Source of the DNA: Caldilineaceae bacterium
GTDB lineage: Bacteria > Chloroflexota > Anaerolineae > Caldilineales > Caldilineaceae
Length of the DNA: 64,000 bases
Assembly: GCA_018003515.1 (NCBI GenBank)
Contig: JAGNDO010000005.1
Coordinates: forward strand, 1 to 64,000
Direction: 5' to 3'
The notes below the pieces were generated by a model, which saw only the letters and a list, made by a program, of their open reading frames with translations, was not told where the DNA came from and searched no databases. Positions 43,116 through 51,356 of this stretch are shown here, in pieces (positions within the stretch are counted from its first letter, which is position 1; each line of letters begins with the position of its first letter). Both the position numbers and the translations under genes were made by a program.

Positions 43116-43213
43116 AACACGGATTGGACGGATCGAACGGATCAAAACGGATTTCTTTTCGAAAGAGAAAGATCCGTTTTTAATCCGTCAAATCCGTGTC
43201 ATCCGTGGCCTAT
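43110..43213. repeat. Inverted-repeat spacer, ACGGATTG type
   Basis: aaaatagaacacggattgg, including the preceding gene's stop, and further acggat words are mirrored by gatccgtttttaatccgtc and atccgtgtcatccgtggcctattttt around a ttcttttcgaaagagaaa centre. The final T-run and inclusion of the stop codon copy the arrangement of the terminator at 7395. Confidence 0.87.
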
Positions 43214-43247
43214 TTTTGCCAATCTGAGGCTACGAAAGGATATCCAC

Positions 43248-44699
43248 ATGCATGAGCAATGTGAAGTTGCCGTGGTGGGGGCCGGTCCGGGTGGGATGCG
43301 GGCGGCCCTGGCTGCGGCCAAGGCGGGAGTGCAAGTCACCCTGATCGATGCCAACCGTCAGCCCGGCGGACAGTATTATCGCCAGGCCGACCTCTCCGGC
43401 GCGCCGGACGAGCATGGGCACCAGGCCAAGGGGCGCAAGTTGTGGCAGGAGGTGCAGGCTGCGGGCGTCACCTATCTGCCCGAAACCGTGGTGTGGGGGA
43501 TTGTGGGGGAGCGCACCTTGGCCCTGCACGGTCCCGATGCCCCTGCCTTTGTAGACGCCCAAGCCATCATCCTCTCCACGGGGGCGTATGACCGGCCTGT
43601 GGCCTTCCCTGGCTGGACCTTGCCGGGGGTGATGACCGCGGGCGCGGCCCAGACGTTGCTCAAGACCCAGGGCATCCTGGCCGGGCGGCGGATTGTGCTG
43701 GCCGGGACCGGTCCCCTGCAATTTGTGCTGGCCGCGGAGTTGCGCCACGCCGGCGCGGAGATCGTGGCCATTCTGGAAGGCAGTCACAACCTGAAGCCCT
43801 CGGTGAGCCAGGTGGGGGCGCTGTGGAAGCAGTGGGGGCGGCTGGGCGAGGGGCTGCGCAGCCTGGCGGACTTGACCCGGCACGGCGTGCCCATCCACAT
43901 GGGGTGGGGGATTGTCTCCGCCCACCCAGGGGGTGCAGAAGACGAGAGCGTGGGGTCGATCGCCGCCGGGCCCCTGGACGAAAATTGGCGTCCTAAGCCA
44001 GATCAGGTACAAAACCTAACTTGTGACACCCTTCTTCTGGGCTATGGGTTCATTCCGGCCAACAGCCTCAGCGTGTTGATGGGGGCGGACCAAGTTTGGC
44101 GGCCTGATCTGGGCGGTCAAGTGCCCGTGCGGGATGAGATGATGCAGACCAGCCTGCCCGGCGTCTATGCCGTGGGGGATGGGGCCGGCATCGGCGGGGT
44201 GCTGCTGGCCGAGGTGGAGGGGGAGATCGCCGGGCTGGCCGCGGCGGGGCGCATCCAAGGCCAGGCGGCGCGGGCGGCCCAGGCCATCCGCAAGCTGGGC
44301 AAGGAGTTGGAGCGGGAGCGGCGCTTCCAAACCATGTATGCCGAATTGTTCACCCCGGAGCCGGGTCTTTATGATCTGGCCCAGACCGACACCATCCTGT
44401 GCCGCTGCGAAGAGGTGACCCTGGGGCAGGTGCAGGACGCTGTGGCCTTGGGGCAGACGACGACCAACGAGGTCAAGATGGTGACCCGGTGTGGAATGGG
44501 CGAGTGCCAAGGCCGCATGTGCGGTCAATTGGTGGCCCGGGCCGTGGCCAAGGCGGCGGGAAAAACTGTGGCCCAGGTTGGGCTGCTGTTGCCACGTCCG
44601 CCCCTTTTCCCCATCCCTATCGCCGACTTAGCCCAGATCTACGCCCAGGACATGGCCGATGTGGGCAGCGCCAGCGGGCGCAAGGAGGACCGAATATGA
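43248..44699 (+). CDS. FAD/NAD-dependent oxidoreductase with BFD-like [2Fe-2S] domain (HcnB/OoxA type)
   Basis: A 483-residue pyridine nucleotide-disulfide type oxidoreductase. FAD binding GAGPGGMRAALAAAKAGVQVTLID is at the start, a second dinucleotide motif (VLAGTGPLQFVLAAEL) lies near residue 150, and YAVGDGAGIGGVLLAEVEG closes the FAD site. The C-terminal domain has CRCEEV and RCGMGECQGRMC, a BFD-like 2Fe-2S cluster. This is the HcnB or opine-oxidase subunit A architecture. It is coupled to the next gene by an ATGA overlap at 44696. ATG 43248 follows aaagga. Confidence 0.9.
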   Translation: MHEQCEVAVVGAGPGGMRAALAAAKAGVQVTLIDANRQPGGQYYRQADLSGAPDEHGHQAKGRKLWQEVQAAGVTYLPETVVWGIVGERTLALHGPDAPAFVDAQAIILSTGAYDRPVAFPGWTLPGVMTAGAAQTLLKTQGILAGRRIVLAGTGPLQFVLAAELRHAGAEIVAILEGSHNLKPSVSQVGALWKQWGRLGEGLRSLADLTRHGVPIHMGWGIVSAHPGGAEDESVGSIAAGPLDENWRPKPDQVQNLTCDTLLLGYGFIPANSLSVLMGADQVWRPDLGGQVPVRDEMMQTSLPGVYAVGDGAGIGGVLLAEVEGEIAGLAAAGRIQGQAARAAQAIRKLGKELERERRFQTMYAELFTPEPGLYDLAQTDTILCRCEEVTLGQVQDAVALGQTTTNEVKMVTRCGMGECQGRMCGQLVARAVAKAAGKTVAQVGLLLPRPPLFPIPIADLAQIYAQDMADVGSASGRKEDRI

Positions 44700-45820
44700 G
44701 CGAGCAACGCAGAGTGAGCGCGGATGTGGTGGTGGTGGGCGGCGGCATTGTGGGCGGGGCCAGCGCCTACTATTTGGCCAAGCGGGGCGTGCGGGTGGTG
44801 TTGATGGAGAAGGGCGTGGTGGGCGGCGAGGCGTCCGGGCGCAACGGCGGTGGCGTGCGTCAACAGTGCCGGGACCGCCGGGAACGCGGCCTGGCTATGG
44901 CCAGCGTCAAGCTGTGGGAGGGCATCCAGGCCGAGTTGGGTTTTGATATGGAGTATGCCCAGGACGGTAACATCCGCATGGCCACCAACGACGCCCGCAT
45001 GGACGCCCTGCGGGCCGAGGGCGAGGAGGAGTTGGCGGACGGTCTGGCCGTGGAGATCTGGGATCGAGAGACATTGCGCAAGCGCGCGCCCTATCTGGGG
45101 GATGTCTTTATCGGGGCCAAATATTGCGCCACGGACGGCATCGCCAACCCCATCCTTTCCAGCCGGGCCTTTGGCTGGGCGGCCAAGCGGATTGGCGTCA
45201 CCATTTTGGACCATACCGAGGCCGTAGAGGTGCGGATGGACGGCGGCCAGGTCACCGGCGTTTTGGGCCGGGACGCGGCGGGGGAAATCCTGGTGGAAGC
45301 GCCGATGGTGATCCACGCCGGGGGGCCGTGGTCCCCGCACCTGAGCAAGACCTTGGGGATCACCTTGCCCATCGTGCCCAAGCGGGCCACGGTAGTGGTG
45401 ACCCAGCGGGTGCCTTTTCTCTTCAAAGAGTTTGTCTCGTCCCACGATCTCAACTTCTATGCCCGCCCGGCCAAGGCGGGACAGATCCACGTGGGCGGCA
45501 TCGACGTCCCCGCGGAGACCTTTGACAAAAGCGCCACGGTGGAGATCCTGGCCAAAATAGCCCAAGGCGTCGCGCTGGGCATCCCGGCCTTGAAAGGGGC
45601 CAGCTTCCTACGCATGTGGTCCGGCACCCTGGCCATGACCCCGGACAAAGTCCCGGTCATCGGTCCCGTGCCGGGGGTGGAGGGCTATCTGCTGGCCGCG
45701 GGCTTCAGCGGTCACGGCTTCTGTTTGGGGCCGATTGCCGGGAAGTTGATGAGTGAGATGGTGCTGGATGGGGGGGCGTCGATGGATTTGGGGGCGTTTG
45801 GGGTGGGGCGGTTTGGGTGA
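44696..45820 (+). CDS. DAO-family FAD oxidoreductase (HcnC/sarcosine oxidase beta/OoxB type)
   Basis: A 374-residue flavoprotein with VVVVGGGIVGGASAYYLAKRGVRVVLMEKG at the N-terminus, NGGGVRQQCRDRRE and the C-terminal AGFSGHGFCLGPIAGKLMSEM. In the three-part complexes this subunit oxidises the amine: glycine for HcnABC, opines for OoxAB, or proline and sarcosine-like compounds. The 2Fe-2S protein and the HcnB-like subunit complete the complex. The binding protein and permeases upstream suggest an imported N-substituted amino acid. A 28-base stretch of this gene resembles a relic at 51665. Confidence 0.9.
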   Translation: MSEQRRVSADVVVVGGGIVGGASAYYLAKRGVRVVLMEKGVVGGEASGRNGGGVRQQCRDRRERGLAMASVKLWEGIQAELGFDMEYAQDGNIRMATNDARMDALRAEGEEELADGLAVEIWDRETLRKRAPYLGDVFIGAKYCATDGIANPILSSRAFGWAAKRIGVTILDHTEAVEVRMDGGQVTGVLGRDAAGEILVEAPMVIHAGGPWSPHLSKTLGITLPIVPKRATVVVTQRVPFLFKEFVSSHDLNFYARPAKAGQIHVGGIDVPAETFDKSATVEILAKIAQGVALGIPALKGASFLRMWSGTLAMTPDKVPVIGPVPGVEGYLLAAGFSGHGFCLGPIAGKLMSEMVLDGGASMDLGAFGVGRFG

Positions 45821-45902
45821 AGAGGCGAAACCTACATTCAGCCTGCCTGTAATGCAAATCGATTCACGGACAAGGGGGTAAGGCTTGGGAGGGAGCGAAA
45901 GA

Positions 45903-45996
45903 GCATAACGGCCAAGTTCAGCTGCGGCTGCGCCTCCGTGACTCGCACGCCCACAGAACGAACCGGCGCAACCGTCAGCTGGAACCAGTGTTTGGC
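45903..45996 (-). other. attC-like recombination site
   Basis: On the minus strand the 94-base site opens with GCCAAAC (like the RYYYAAC box), closes with GTTATGC (like GTTRRRY), and folds into a long imperfect hairpin. The + strand segment from CAAGTTCAGCTG through CGGCTGCGCC (45913-45934) pairs with GGCGCAACCG through CAGCTGGAACCA (45965-45987), leaving one or two bulged bases. That is the plan of integron cassette sites. The orientation puts the gene 46107-46721 just upstream of it, as a cassette would be. No integrase is visible and both boxes differ from consensus, so this is a candidate only. Confidence 0.42.
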
Positions 45997-46033
45997 CCCG
46001 CCCTGGCTGCCACACCACCAGCCCACTGATTGA

Positions 46034-46069
46034 CCAGAGTTGATGAAGTCACGGTTTCATCAACTCTGG
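46034..46069. terminator. Hairpin after the 204-residue protein gene
   Basis: CCAGAGTTGATGAA and TTCATCAACTCTGG form a perfect 14-pair stem around GTCACGGT. It is 37 bases past the stop of the leftward gene and could terminate or protect its transcript; no T-run follows. Confidence 0.6.
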
Positions 46070-46106
46070 CTACGGTTCAGATCGGTCAGGTGGTTACGCT
46101 CTGCGC

Positions 46107-46721
46107 CTAGCAGTGATCGCTGTTTTTAGGCCGTGGCCCAACCCACCAAACACCAGCCCAGGTGATGTAGAGACGAACACCGCAACCCCTATCGAACGCC
46201 TTGAGTACAGAAGCTGCAACCACTAGGATCGCACTGATCCAGGAAGATATCCCGAAGGCCGCCACAGCAGCCGCAGCCGCGGAGGCTCCACTAGAAAGCC
46301 ATTCGACTGCACAATGGTTAAGGCCCAATCGCACACCCCACCAGTAATGTTTCAGCTTCCAATACCATGTGCATGGGTTACTCTTCGTTCCAAGTGCTTC
46401 AGTTTTGTCACCCTCAGCACCGGCTACAATTTTAGTGCCGCCAGGCCCCTTGACGATGCGGATTTCTCCGCGCGACAGGCGTTGTTGGAATGCCTGAATG
46501 TTACGGTTGAGGAAGGCCTGTGACTTTGCGCTAAGACGGATGGCCCGATTGATGCGTAGACCTTCTCCGATCTGGCCTTCGAATCGACGAAAGGTGAGGC
46601 TGCCGTGTAGAGCGTCAGACAGGTCATCCAATTCCTCTGGAGTAACCTCTGGCAAAGCAACTGGCTTCGTTGGCTCCGCACGCGCAATAGCATACAGGAA
46701 TTGTGCATAGGTAAGCGCCAT
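46107..46721 (-). CDS. Hypothetical protein with a Trp-rich, membrane-active-looking C-terminus
   Basis: A 204-residue protein I cannot name. Residues 1-120 are soluble and charged (EEELDDLSDALHGSLTFRRFE-like, then GEIRIVKGPGGTKIVAG). Residues about 125-204 look different: WYWKLKHYWWGVRLGLNHC, then a small-residue hydrophobic helix (about 148-178, ASAAAAAVAAFGISSWISAILVVAAS), then GCGVRLYITWAGVWWVG. This two-part shape recalls precursors in which a C-terminal peptide acts on membranes, but no leader cleavage site is clear. A ggagg six bases before ATG supports the gene. AT content is visibly higher than in neighbours, and an attC-like site follows. Confidence 0.6.
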   Translation of the reverse strand: MALTYAQFLYAIARAEPTKPVALPEVTPEELDDLSDALHGSLTFRRFEGQIGEGLRINRAIRLSAKSQAFLNRNIQAFQQRLSRGEIRIVKGPGGTKIVAGAEGDKTEALGTKSNPCTWYWKLKHYWWGVRLGLNHCAVEWLSSGASAAAAAVAAFGISSWISAILVVAASVLKAFDRGCGVRLYITWAGVWWVGPRPKNSDHC

Positions 46722-47333
46722 TTTTTGCCTCCAGACTGAATGTATTGTGAGCTATGGTACTCTGCAAGATCGTGGATTTGGTATAGACACAAACGGTGGC
46801 GGCGATCTACAGAATGGGGTTACAGCGAAATGTAGCTGAGAACCCTGGCAAATACCATTTACCGAGGGCGGCTGTGTTGCGCTCGGTTGTGCCTCAGAGA
46901 AGGGGCAACGATGAGGCGACGAGACTAACATGCAACACCTCCTGGTTGTGTGAGCAGGTCACGGTTTGTATCGCGCTGGCGAGAGTTACGTAAATGGCTC
47001 AGGAGCTATAGACGTAACTCCTTTAACCGCGCCGCGCTTTGTCAAAGCTACCTTACGACCACCCCTTCACCTGCGACAACGCTTGGTAGATCTCTTGTGC
47101 TCTCTGAACGCACCAGCACAACCGTCGCGAGGTGGAAGCTAAGGTAAGACCGCGCCCTGACAGCTCGCGACCCGAAACAAAGCCCGCCGCCCACCATGGC
47201 GAACCGTGCCGCCGCAACCAACAGTCAAGCGGAATAAAACACCGATCGCGATGGCGCTGCCCAGCCTTTGGATTGGCGTGCCTACACTCAATAGTTAGCG
47301 CAGGTGATGACCAGCACCTCGGGATGAGCAATA
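46722..47333. other. 612-base stretch without recognised gene
   Basis: No convincing reading frame with a ribosome site was found on either strand; the short open frames lack start context. It carries a small hairpin-like aggtgatgaccagcacct near 47302, just past the HEAT-protein stop. Composition is mixed, with GC-rich parts at 47150-47270. It may hold a decayed gene or cassette boundaries, but nothing recognisable. Confidence 0.5.
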
Positions 47334-49343
47334 CTACACGATAACAGTCGGGGTGAAGAAGTAAGAAATTACGAACAGTGCGAGTGCGCCACCCGCACGA
47401 ATGGCAAGGCCTGATTTTTTTATGTCAACCGAAAGGAAACCGGGAATCACGGCCCCCAAAATACCAGCCATAACACTTAGAATAATGCGCACAAAAACAG
47501 TCAGGTTTGGATCTAGAGGCTCGTTTCGAACCACTAGGAAACCAATCAACCCGACCCATGCGAGTGCAGCAATCAACGCAATAATCCGTTCCCATGGTTT
47601 AGGCTTGTATTGAGTGTTCACCGAATTGTTTCCTCCTATTACGATAACGCCTCCATTCTTAGCCTGTTGGGCACCGGGTCCAACAACATCCCCCCCAGCC
47701 CTGATCTTCATGGGCTGCTCGAGTTTTGACTCCGCACCCCCACTGGATTTTTGTCTGACATTGTCAACATGATCCATTTCTGTTCTCCTAAAATCGGGGC
47801 CGACCTCAGACTTGTGCGGCCCATTTGAATTTCTAAGATCCGGGGCACTCAATGACCCGATTGTCTGACTAGAGGGGATTAATTCAGATATGCACTGAGT
47901 AGCACATGCTGAGACCACTTGGTTGGTATCATCCTGAAGACCTTCCAGATACGACAAGAAGGTTCGAGCGGTGTCGAGACTCCAATACTCTTTCCCAAGG
48001 GCCCTGATAGTCGCAAGAATGAAGATTCTAAAGGCATCGTCGCCCCTAACTTGCAGTTGATCGAGCAGCACACGTGAATATTTCGGAGGATCTAGGCGAC
48101 TTAGGAATGTAGCAACATGATACGGACTGGAAGATCCGGGACAACTACCAGTTCTTCTAAGAAAAAGAGCAACGAGGTCCTCAGAGGCGTGTTGTGCAAC
48201 AAGGTCAAAGACTACAGTATCGGGTTTGAAGCATGCGAGATGTTCAAAAACACCTCTTATCGCCTGGGTAGAGTGTATTCTGAGCAAGGCTAACAGGATT
48301 AATTTCTGAACCCGATGAGATTGTTCGAGATTAGCGCGCTTAAGCAGACTCTCTACTGCCTCATTGCTGCCGATGTCACCTAAAACATCGACAAAGGTGC
48401 TTTGAAGGTCTTCTGGATTATCAGAAGACTCCAGTTGAGCTGAAATCGCTTCCACAGCAGGAGAGGCGGTTGGGCCGAGCATTCCCAATAGATGGGCAAT
48501 CCGGGCAGTGTCTATCGGAGTGTCTGCATGGGCTAGGTTTTCAACTATAAGGGGAGTTGCATCTGGATGCACGTAAGGCAATTGGCTAGAAAAAAGGACG
48601 AGTTGTTTGGGGACTTGCTGCGGTACTGCATAGGCAGTCTTATAGTAGGCGCTGTTAGGTCGCTCAAATTGAGCCGACAGTTCAATCTCTTCAGGTCTGG
48701 CAATCATACCGCCAACATTCTCGGCTGAGCCAAGAAAGACTCGACTGTTGCCCTTCACTATGATGCCGCCATCAAATGCAACATCTCCTTTAGCATTAAT
48801 TTTGAACTCTTCCAGGTTATTAATAACTACCAGTTGTATCCCTGGAGTAGGCCCGTCACCTTTATCATCTTCAACACTTTTCTTTCTTAGTTTCAAGACC
48901 AAGTAGATAGTAACTACAAAATCCCCTGCCTCCACTAGCTTCCAGATTGACTCTTGAATGTCCTTAACGGCACTCTGCTCTTCAGGGATTATGGTCGAGT
49001 AAGGAAAGGTACTATTTCTGAGTAACAACCATTGTTCATTTTGTATCTTTCCTGCACTAGGAAATGAAGCCTCACATATCTCAATGAACTCTTGTGGAGC
49101 GAGTTTCCGCGAATGCCCTGCTGTCAAAGCCGCGTATTCCAGTTCTTGGGAAAGTGAGCTCAACGGGCTCGGTGCTTCCGCCTTCATTCGACGATCATGC
49201 AGGTCTTGTTGGCTAATTTGCGTGACCTTCACAGCGCGGCCTCCTCCACCAAGGTCTAGCTTCTGGCGAGTCTGTTGACTTCGCCTAGATATCTCCGGTC
49301 GATCTATTATCGCAACCTTTTCTGTTCGCGGGAAGTAAGTCAT
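47334..49343 (-). CDS. HEAT-repeat protein with C-terminal three-helix membrane domain
   Basis: A 669-residue protein with more A/T-ending codons than the flanking genes. Residues 1-60 are basic and low-complexity. A beta-rich part follows to about 260 (INAKGDVAFDGGIIVKGNSRVFLGS). Helical HEAT/PBS-like repeats run to about 510 (AHLLGMLGPTASPAVEAIS, DVLGDIGSNEAVESLLKRA). A linker with GGVIVIGGNNSVNTQY leads into a membrane domain, helices about 586-606, 616-637 and 650-668, with RIILSVMAGILGAVIPGFL and a VISYFF end. I recall similar tails in predicted conflict or NACHT-associated effectors; that link is memory-based. Start ATG 49343 has gagg upstream. Function unknown; defence is a hypothesis. 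Confidence 0.7.
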   Translation of the reverse strand: MTYFPRTEKVAIIDRPEISRRSQQTRQKLDLGGGGRAVKVTQISQQDLHDRRMKAEAPSPLSSLSQELEYAALTAGHSRKLAPQEFIEICEASFPSAGKIQNEQWLLLRNSTFPYSTIIPEEQSAVKDIQESIWKLVEAGDFVVTIYLVLKLRKKSVEDDKGDGPTPGIQLVVINNLEEFKINAKGDVAFDGGIIVKGNSRVFLGSAENVGGMIARPEEIELSAQFERPNSAYYKTAYAVPQQVPKQLVLFSSQLPYVHPDATPLIVENLAHADTPIDTARIAHLLGMLGPTASPAVEAISAQLESSDNPEDLQSTFVDVLGDIGSNEAVESLLKRANLEQSHRVQKLILLALLRIHSTQAIRGVFEHLACFKPDTVVFDLVAQHASEDLVALFLRRTGSCPGSSSPYHVATFLSRLDPPKYSRVLLDQLQVRGDDAFRIFILATIRALGKEYWSLDTARTFLSYLEGLQDDTNQVVSACATQCISELIPSSQTIGSLSAPDLRNSNGPHKSEVGPDFRRTEMDHVDNVRQKSSGGAESKLEQPMKIRAGGDVVGPGAQQAKNGGVIVIGGNNSVNTQYKPKPWERIIALIAALAWVGLIGFLVVRNEPLDPNLTVFVRIILSVMAGILGAVIPGFLSVDIKKSGLAIRAGGALALFVISYFFTPTVIV

Positions 49344-49604
49344 GTTCTATCTACCTCCAAGAGTTTGCAGAAAGCTCGGCTCAACGTACACATCCTACAC
49401 CCTCTCTGTGCCCCCTTCACCAGTTCTGAACATACCCAAACAAAAAGACACAACCAAGCTCTCGTTCAGCCCGATTATGCCTCCATTTTTTGATTCTTTT
49501 CGCAAATGGTGTGGGATCACAGGTCATCTCCGAAAAAATCTATTGGTTATTTGCTACCAATCATAGCATAGATTTTTCGCGATGTATAGTAGGAAAATAT
49601 TAGA
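49344..49604. other. Upstream region of the HEAT-protein gene up to the IS left end
   Basis: 261 bases without gene. It should contain the promoter of the leftward HEAT-protein gene, but no clear boxes were identified. The right part (49563-49604) is the left half of a direct repeat whose other copy is at 53025-53080. Confidence 0.5.
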
Positions 49605-51273
49605 GGGTGTGCGTCAGAGTATTTCACGTCAGAGGCGGCGGTCGTTGCCGATGAACGAGTGTCGCCAGGGATGATTGGCCGCGGGACGGCGGGGTCCGGG
49701 GGTGGGTAGATCCTTGGGAGGTGCCGGGGTAGACGGGACGGCAGGCTGGGCCTCCTTTGGGGGAGTGGGCTGGGGAATGGGCCGGGGAGTGGGCGTGAGA
49801 ACGGGCAAGGGATCCACAGGCCGAGCGGTGGGGGTAGGTTTGGGACGACGAGCTTGGCGGCGCAATTGGTGGACAATAGCCGGCCAGGCTTCCTCCCAGC
49901 GGTCATTGCAGACGACATCACGCAGGGCGAGCATAGGATCGACATGGGCACGCGCCCAGTGCATGCCACTGCCTTTCATGCGAACCTCCACCACCAGTTT
50001 GTTCCCACTTTCTATGCTGCCGCTGGCAATCGGCAAGCCCGCAGCCTGAAACGCTGGGTAGGCCATCTGCTTTTTGCGCTTCTCCAGGTAGCGTAAGGCA
50101 TCAGTTTGGTCAGGATGCTGCGCCACTTGTGCCTCCAGTTCGGCAAACACCGACCCAATGCCTTCGTGTTTGAGGGTGTGCAATTGATCTGCCAGCCAGG
50201 TGTGGCTCTCTTCTGCCCCCATACCGGCTTGTCCGATTTGGCTGACATAGCCGGCCGCATGGGGGAAATCAAGAATGCGGACGGCGTCAGGACGATGATA
50301 GTCGACAAAGCCTTGAATCCACTCGGCTCCATCATTGACGGCTGCCACCATCTGAGCACTTTCCACCCCACGCCGATGAGTCTCTGCCAACGCCTGCCGC
50401 TGGAACTGCTCGGCTGTGCTGAGCCGGGAGAAATAGGAGAGATTTGTCACATGCACCACCCGCTCTCCCCGCTCCTCGACCGGCTCACCAATCTCGCCGA
50501 TCACCATGTTCTTCACCTCTGCCCATTCTCCCCCCACCAACGGCACCATCACCCCATCCACGCTCATCTGCAATTTCTTTACGCCCACAGGCGCAGGCGG
50601 TAATTCCCGCTCGATCTGAATTACGGTGGCTTCTTCTATCGCCACATAGGCTGCCCCAGCCTGTTCTGTATATCGGCGACCACTGGCTTCCGAGGCAAAC
50701 GTTCCCGTAAAATCCTCCAGCACCGCTGCCGCCTGTCGAAATGACGGGATCCAACTCCCCAATCGCACCATTTGTTCGTGCAGCCGAGGGGTTAAGCTCC
50801 CTGCCAACAATTCCAACTCCTCATCCAGAGGGGAAAAAACCGGCCCCGCAGGCCGGACAGACTCCGTGTTCGCGCTCCAGCACGATCTCTCGTCCCCCTT
50901 GTGTCTGCAATCGGCGCTTGTGTTTCTGCCCTTTCATCCGCGCCTCTGCTCCACAGTGCGGGCACACCGCCGTGCCTCCTACACCTTCCACCGCCTCGCT
51001 CGCCACGGCCACGTCTGCCAGCATCCGCGCCCGCAATCGCCACAGCCGTTCATCCAAAGCCGCCTCAATCTCGTTCAGCGTCGCCCGCTTATGTGCCACT
51101 CGCCAATCCCGTATCCCACTCAGGATCTCTTCACTCAGCTCCTGCCATTGCTCTACCTGTTCTGTTTTCATTGAATCTCCCCCTGGCTTCTTCTTGCTTC
51201 CCACCCTCGCTTCCTTGCCAACTCCTCTAATATGCCACCGGCTTCTCATTTTGAAAAACTCTGACGCACACCC
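49605..51273 (-). mobile_element. Complete ISKra4-like insertion sequence, 1669 bp
   Basis: Terminal inverted repeats gggtgtgcgtcagagt-ttca are 22 bases long with one or so mismatch (49605-49626 and 51252-51273). The target duplication aatattaga (9 bases) is intact at 49596-49604 and 51274-51282. The transposase lies inside on the minus strand. Both the perfect target copies and the matching ends suggest a relatively recent, complete insertion. Confidence 0.93.
49629..51171 (-). CDS. ISKra4-family transposase, two frames joined by +1 frameshift
   Basis: The first frame (51171-50821) starts MKTEQVEQWQELSEEIL and carries a zinc-binding CPHCGAEARM and CPACGAGFFP. The second (to 49629) continues LDEELELLAGSLTPRL and holds the DDE-type core (SVDGVMVPLVGGEWAE, INDGAEWI-like, HEGIGS, ASGSIESGNK). 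Reading the DNA, CCC-T at the end of the first frame must be skipped by one base to join FFP to LDEELE, which restores the usual ISKra4 transposase sequence. This could be programmed frameshifting or an inactivating change. The last 70 residues are Pro-rich. Confidence 0.85.
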
Positions 51274-51356
51274 AATATTAGAACATTCGAGCGCTCCCTT
51301 TGCAAAACCCGGCCCGAAACCCGCTCCAAATGGGCCGTCATCCTTTCCTGCACAAT

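Larger units (their letters stand above)
49563..51298. repeat. Direct repeat A, split by the IS
   Basis: The bases 49563-49604 plus 51283-51298, joined across the insertion sequence and one target copy, read atagcatagatttttcgcga-tgtatagtaggaaaatattaga-acattcgagcg. They match 53026-53080 at about 45 of 54 positions. The IS therefore inserted into one copy of an older pair of direct repeats. Confidence 0.7.

Noticed and set aside
47270-47330. A second attC-like site behind the HEAT-protein gene
   Set aside because: A ctaact-type box is present on the minus strand, but I found no matching second box or stem with bulges at a suitable distance.
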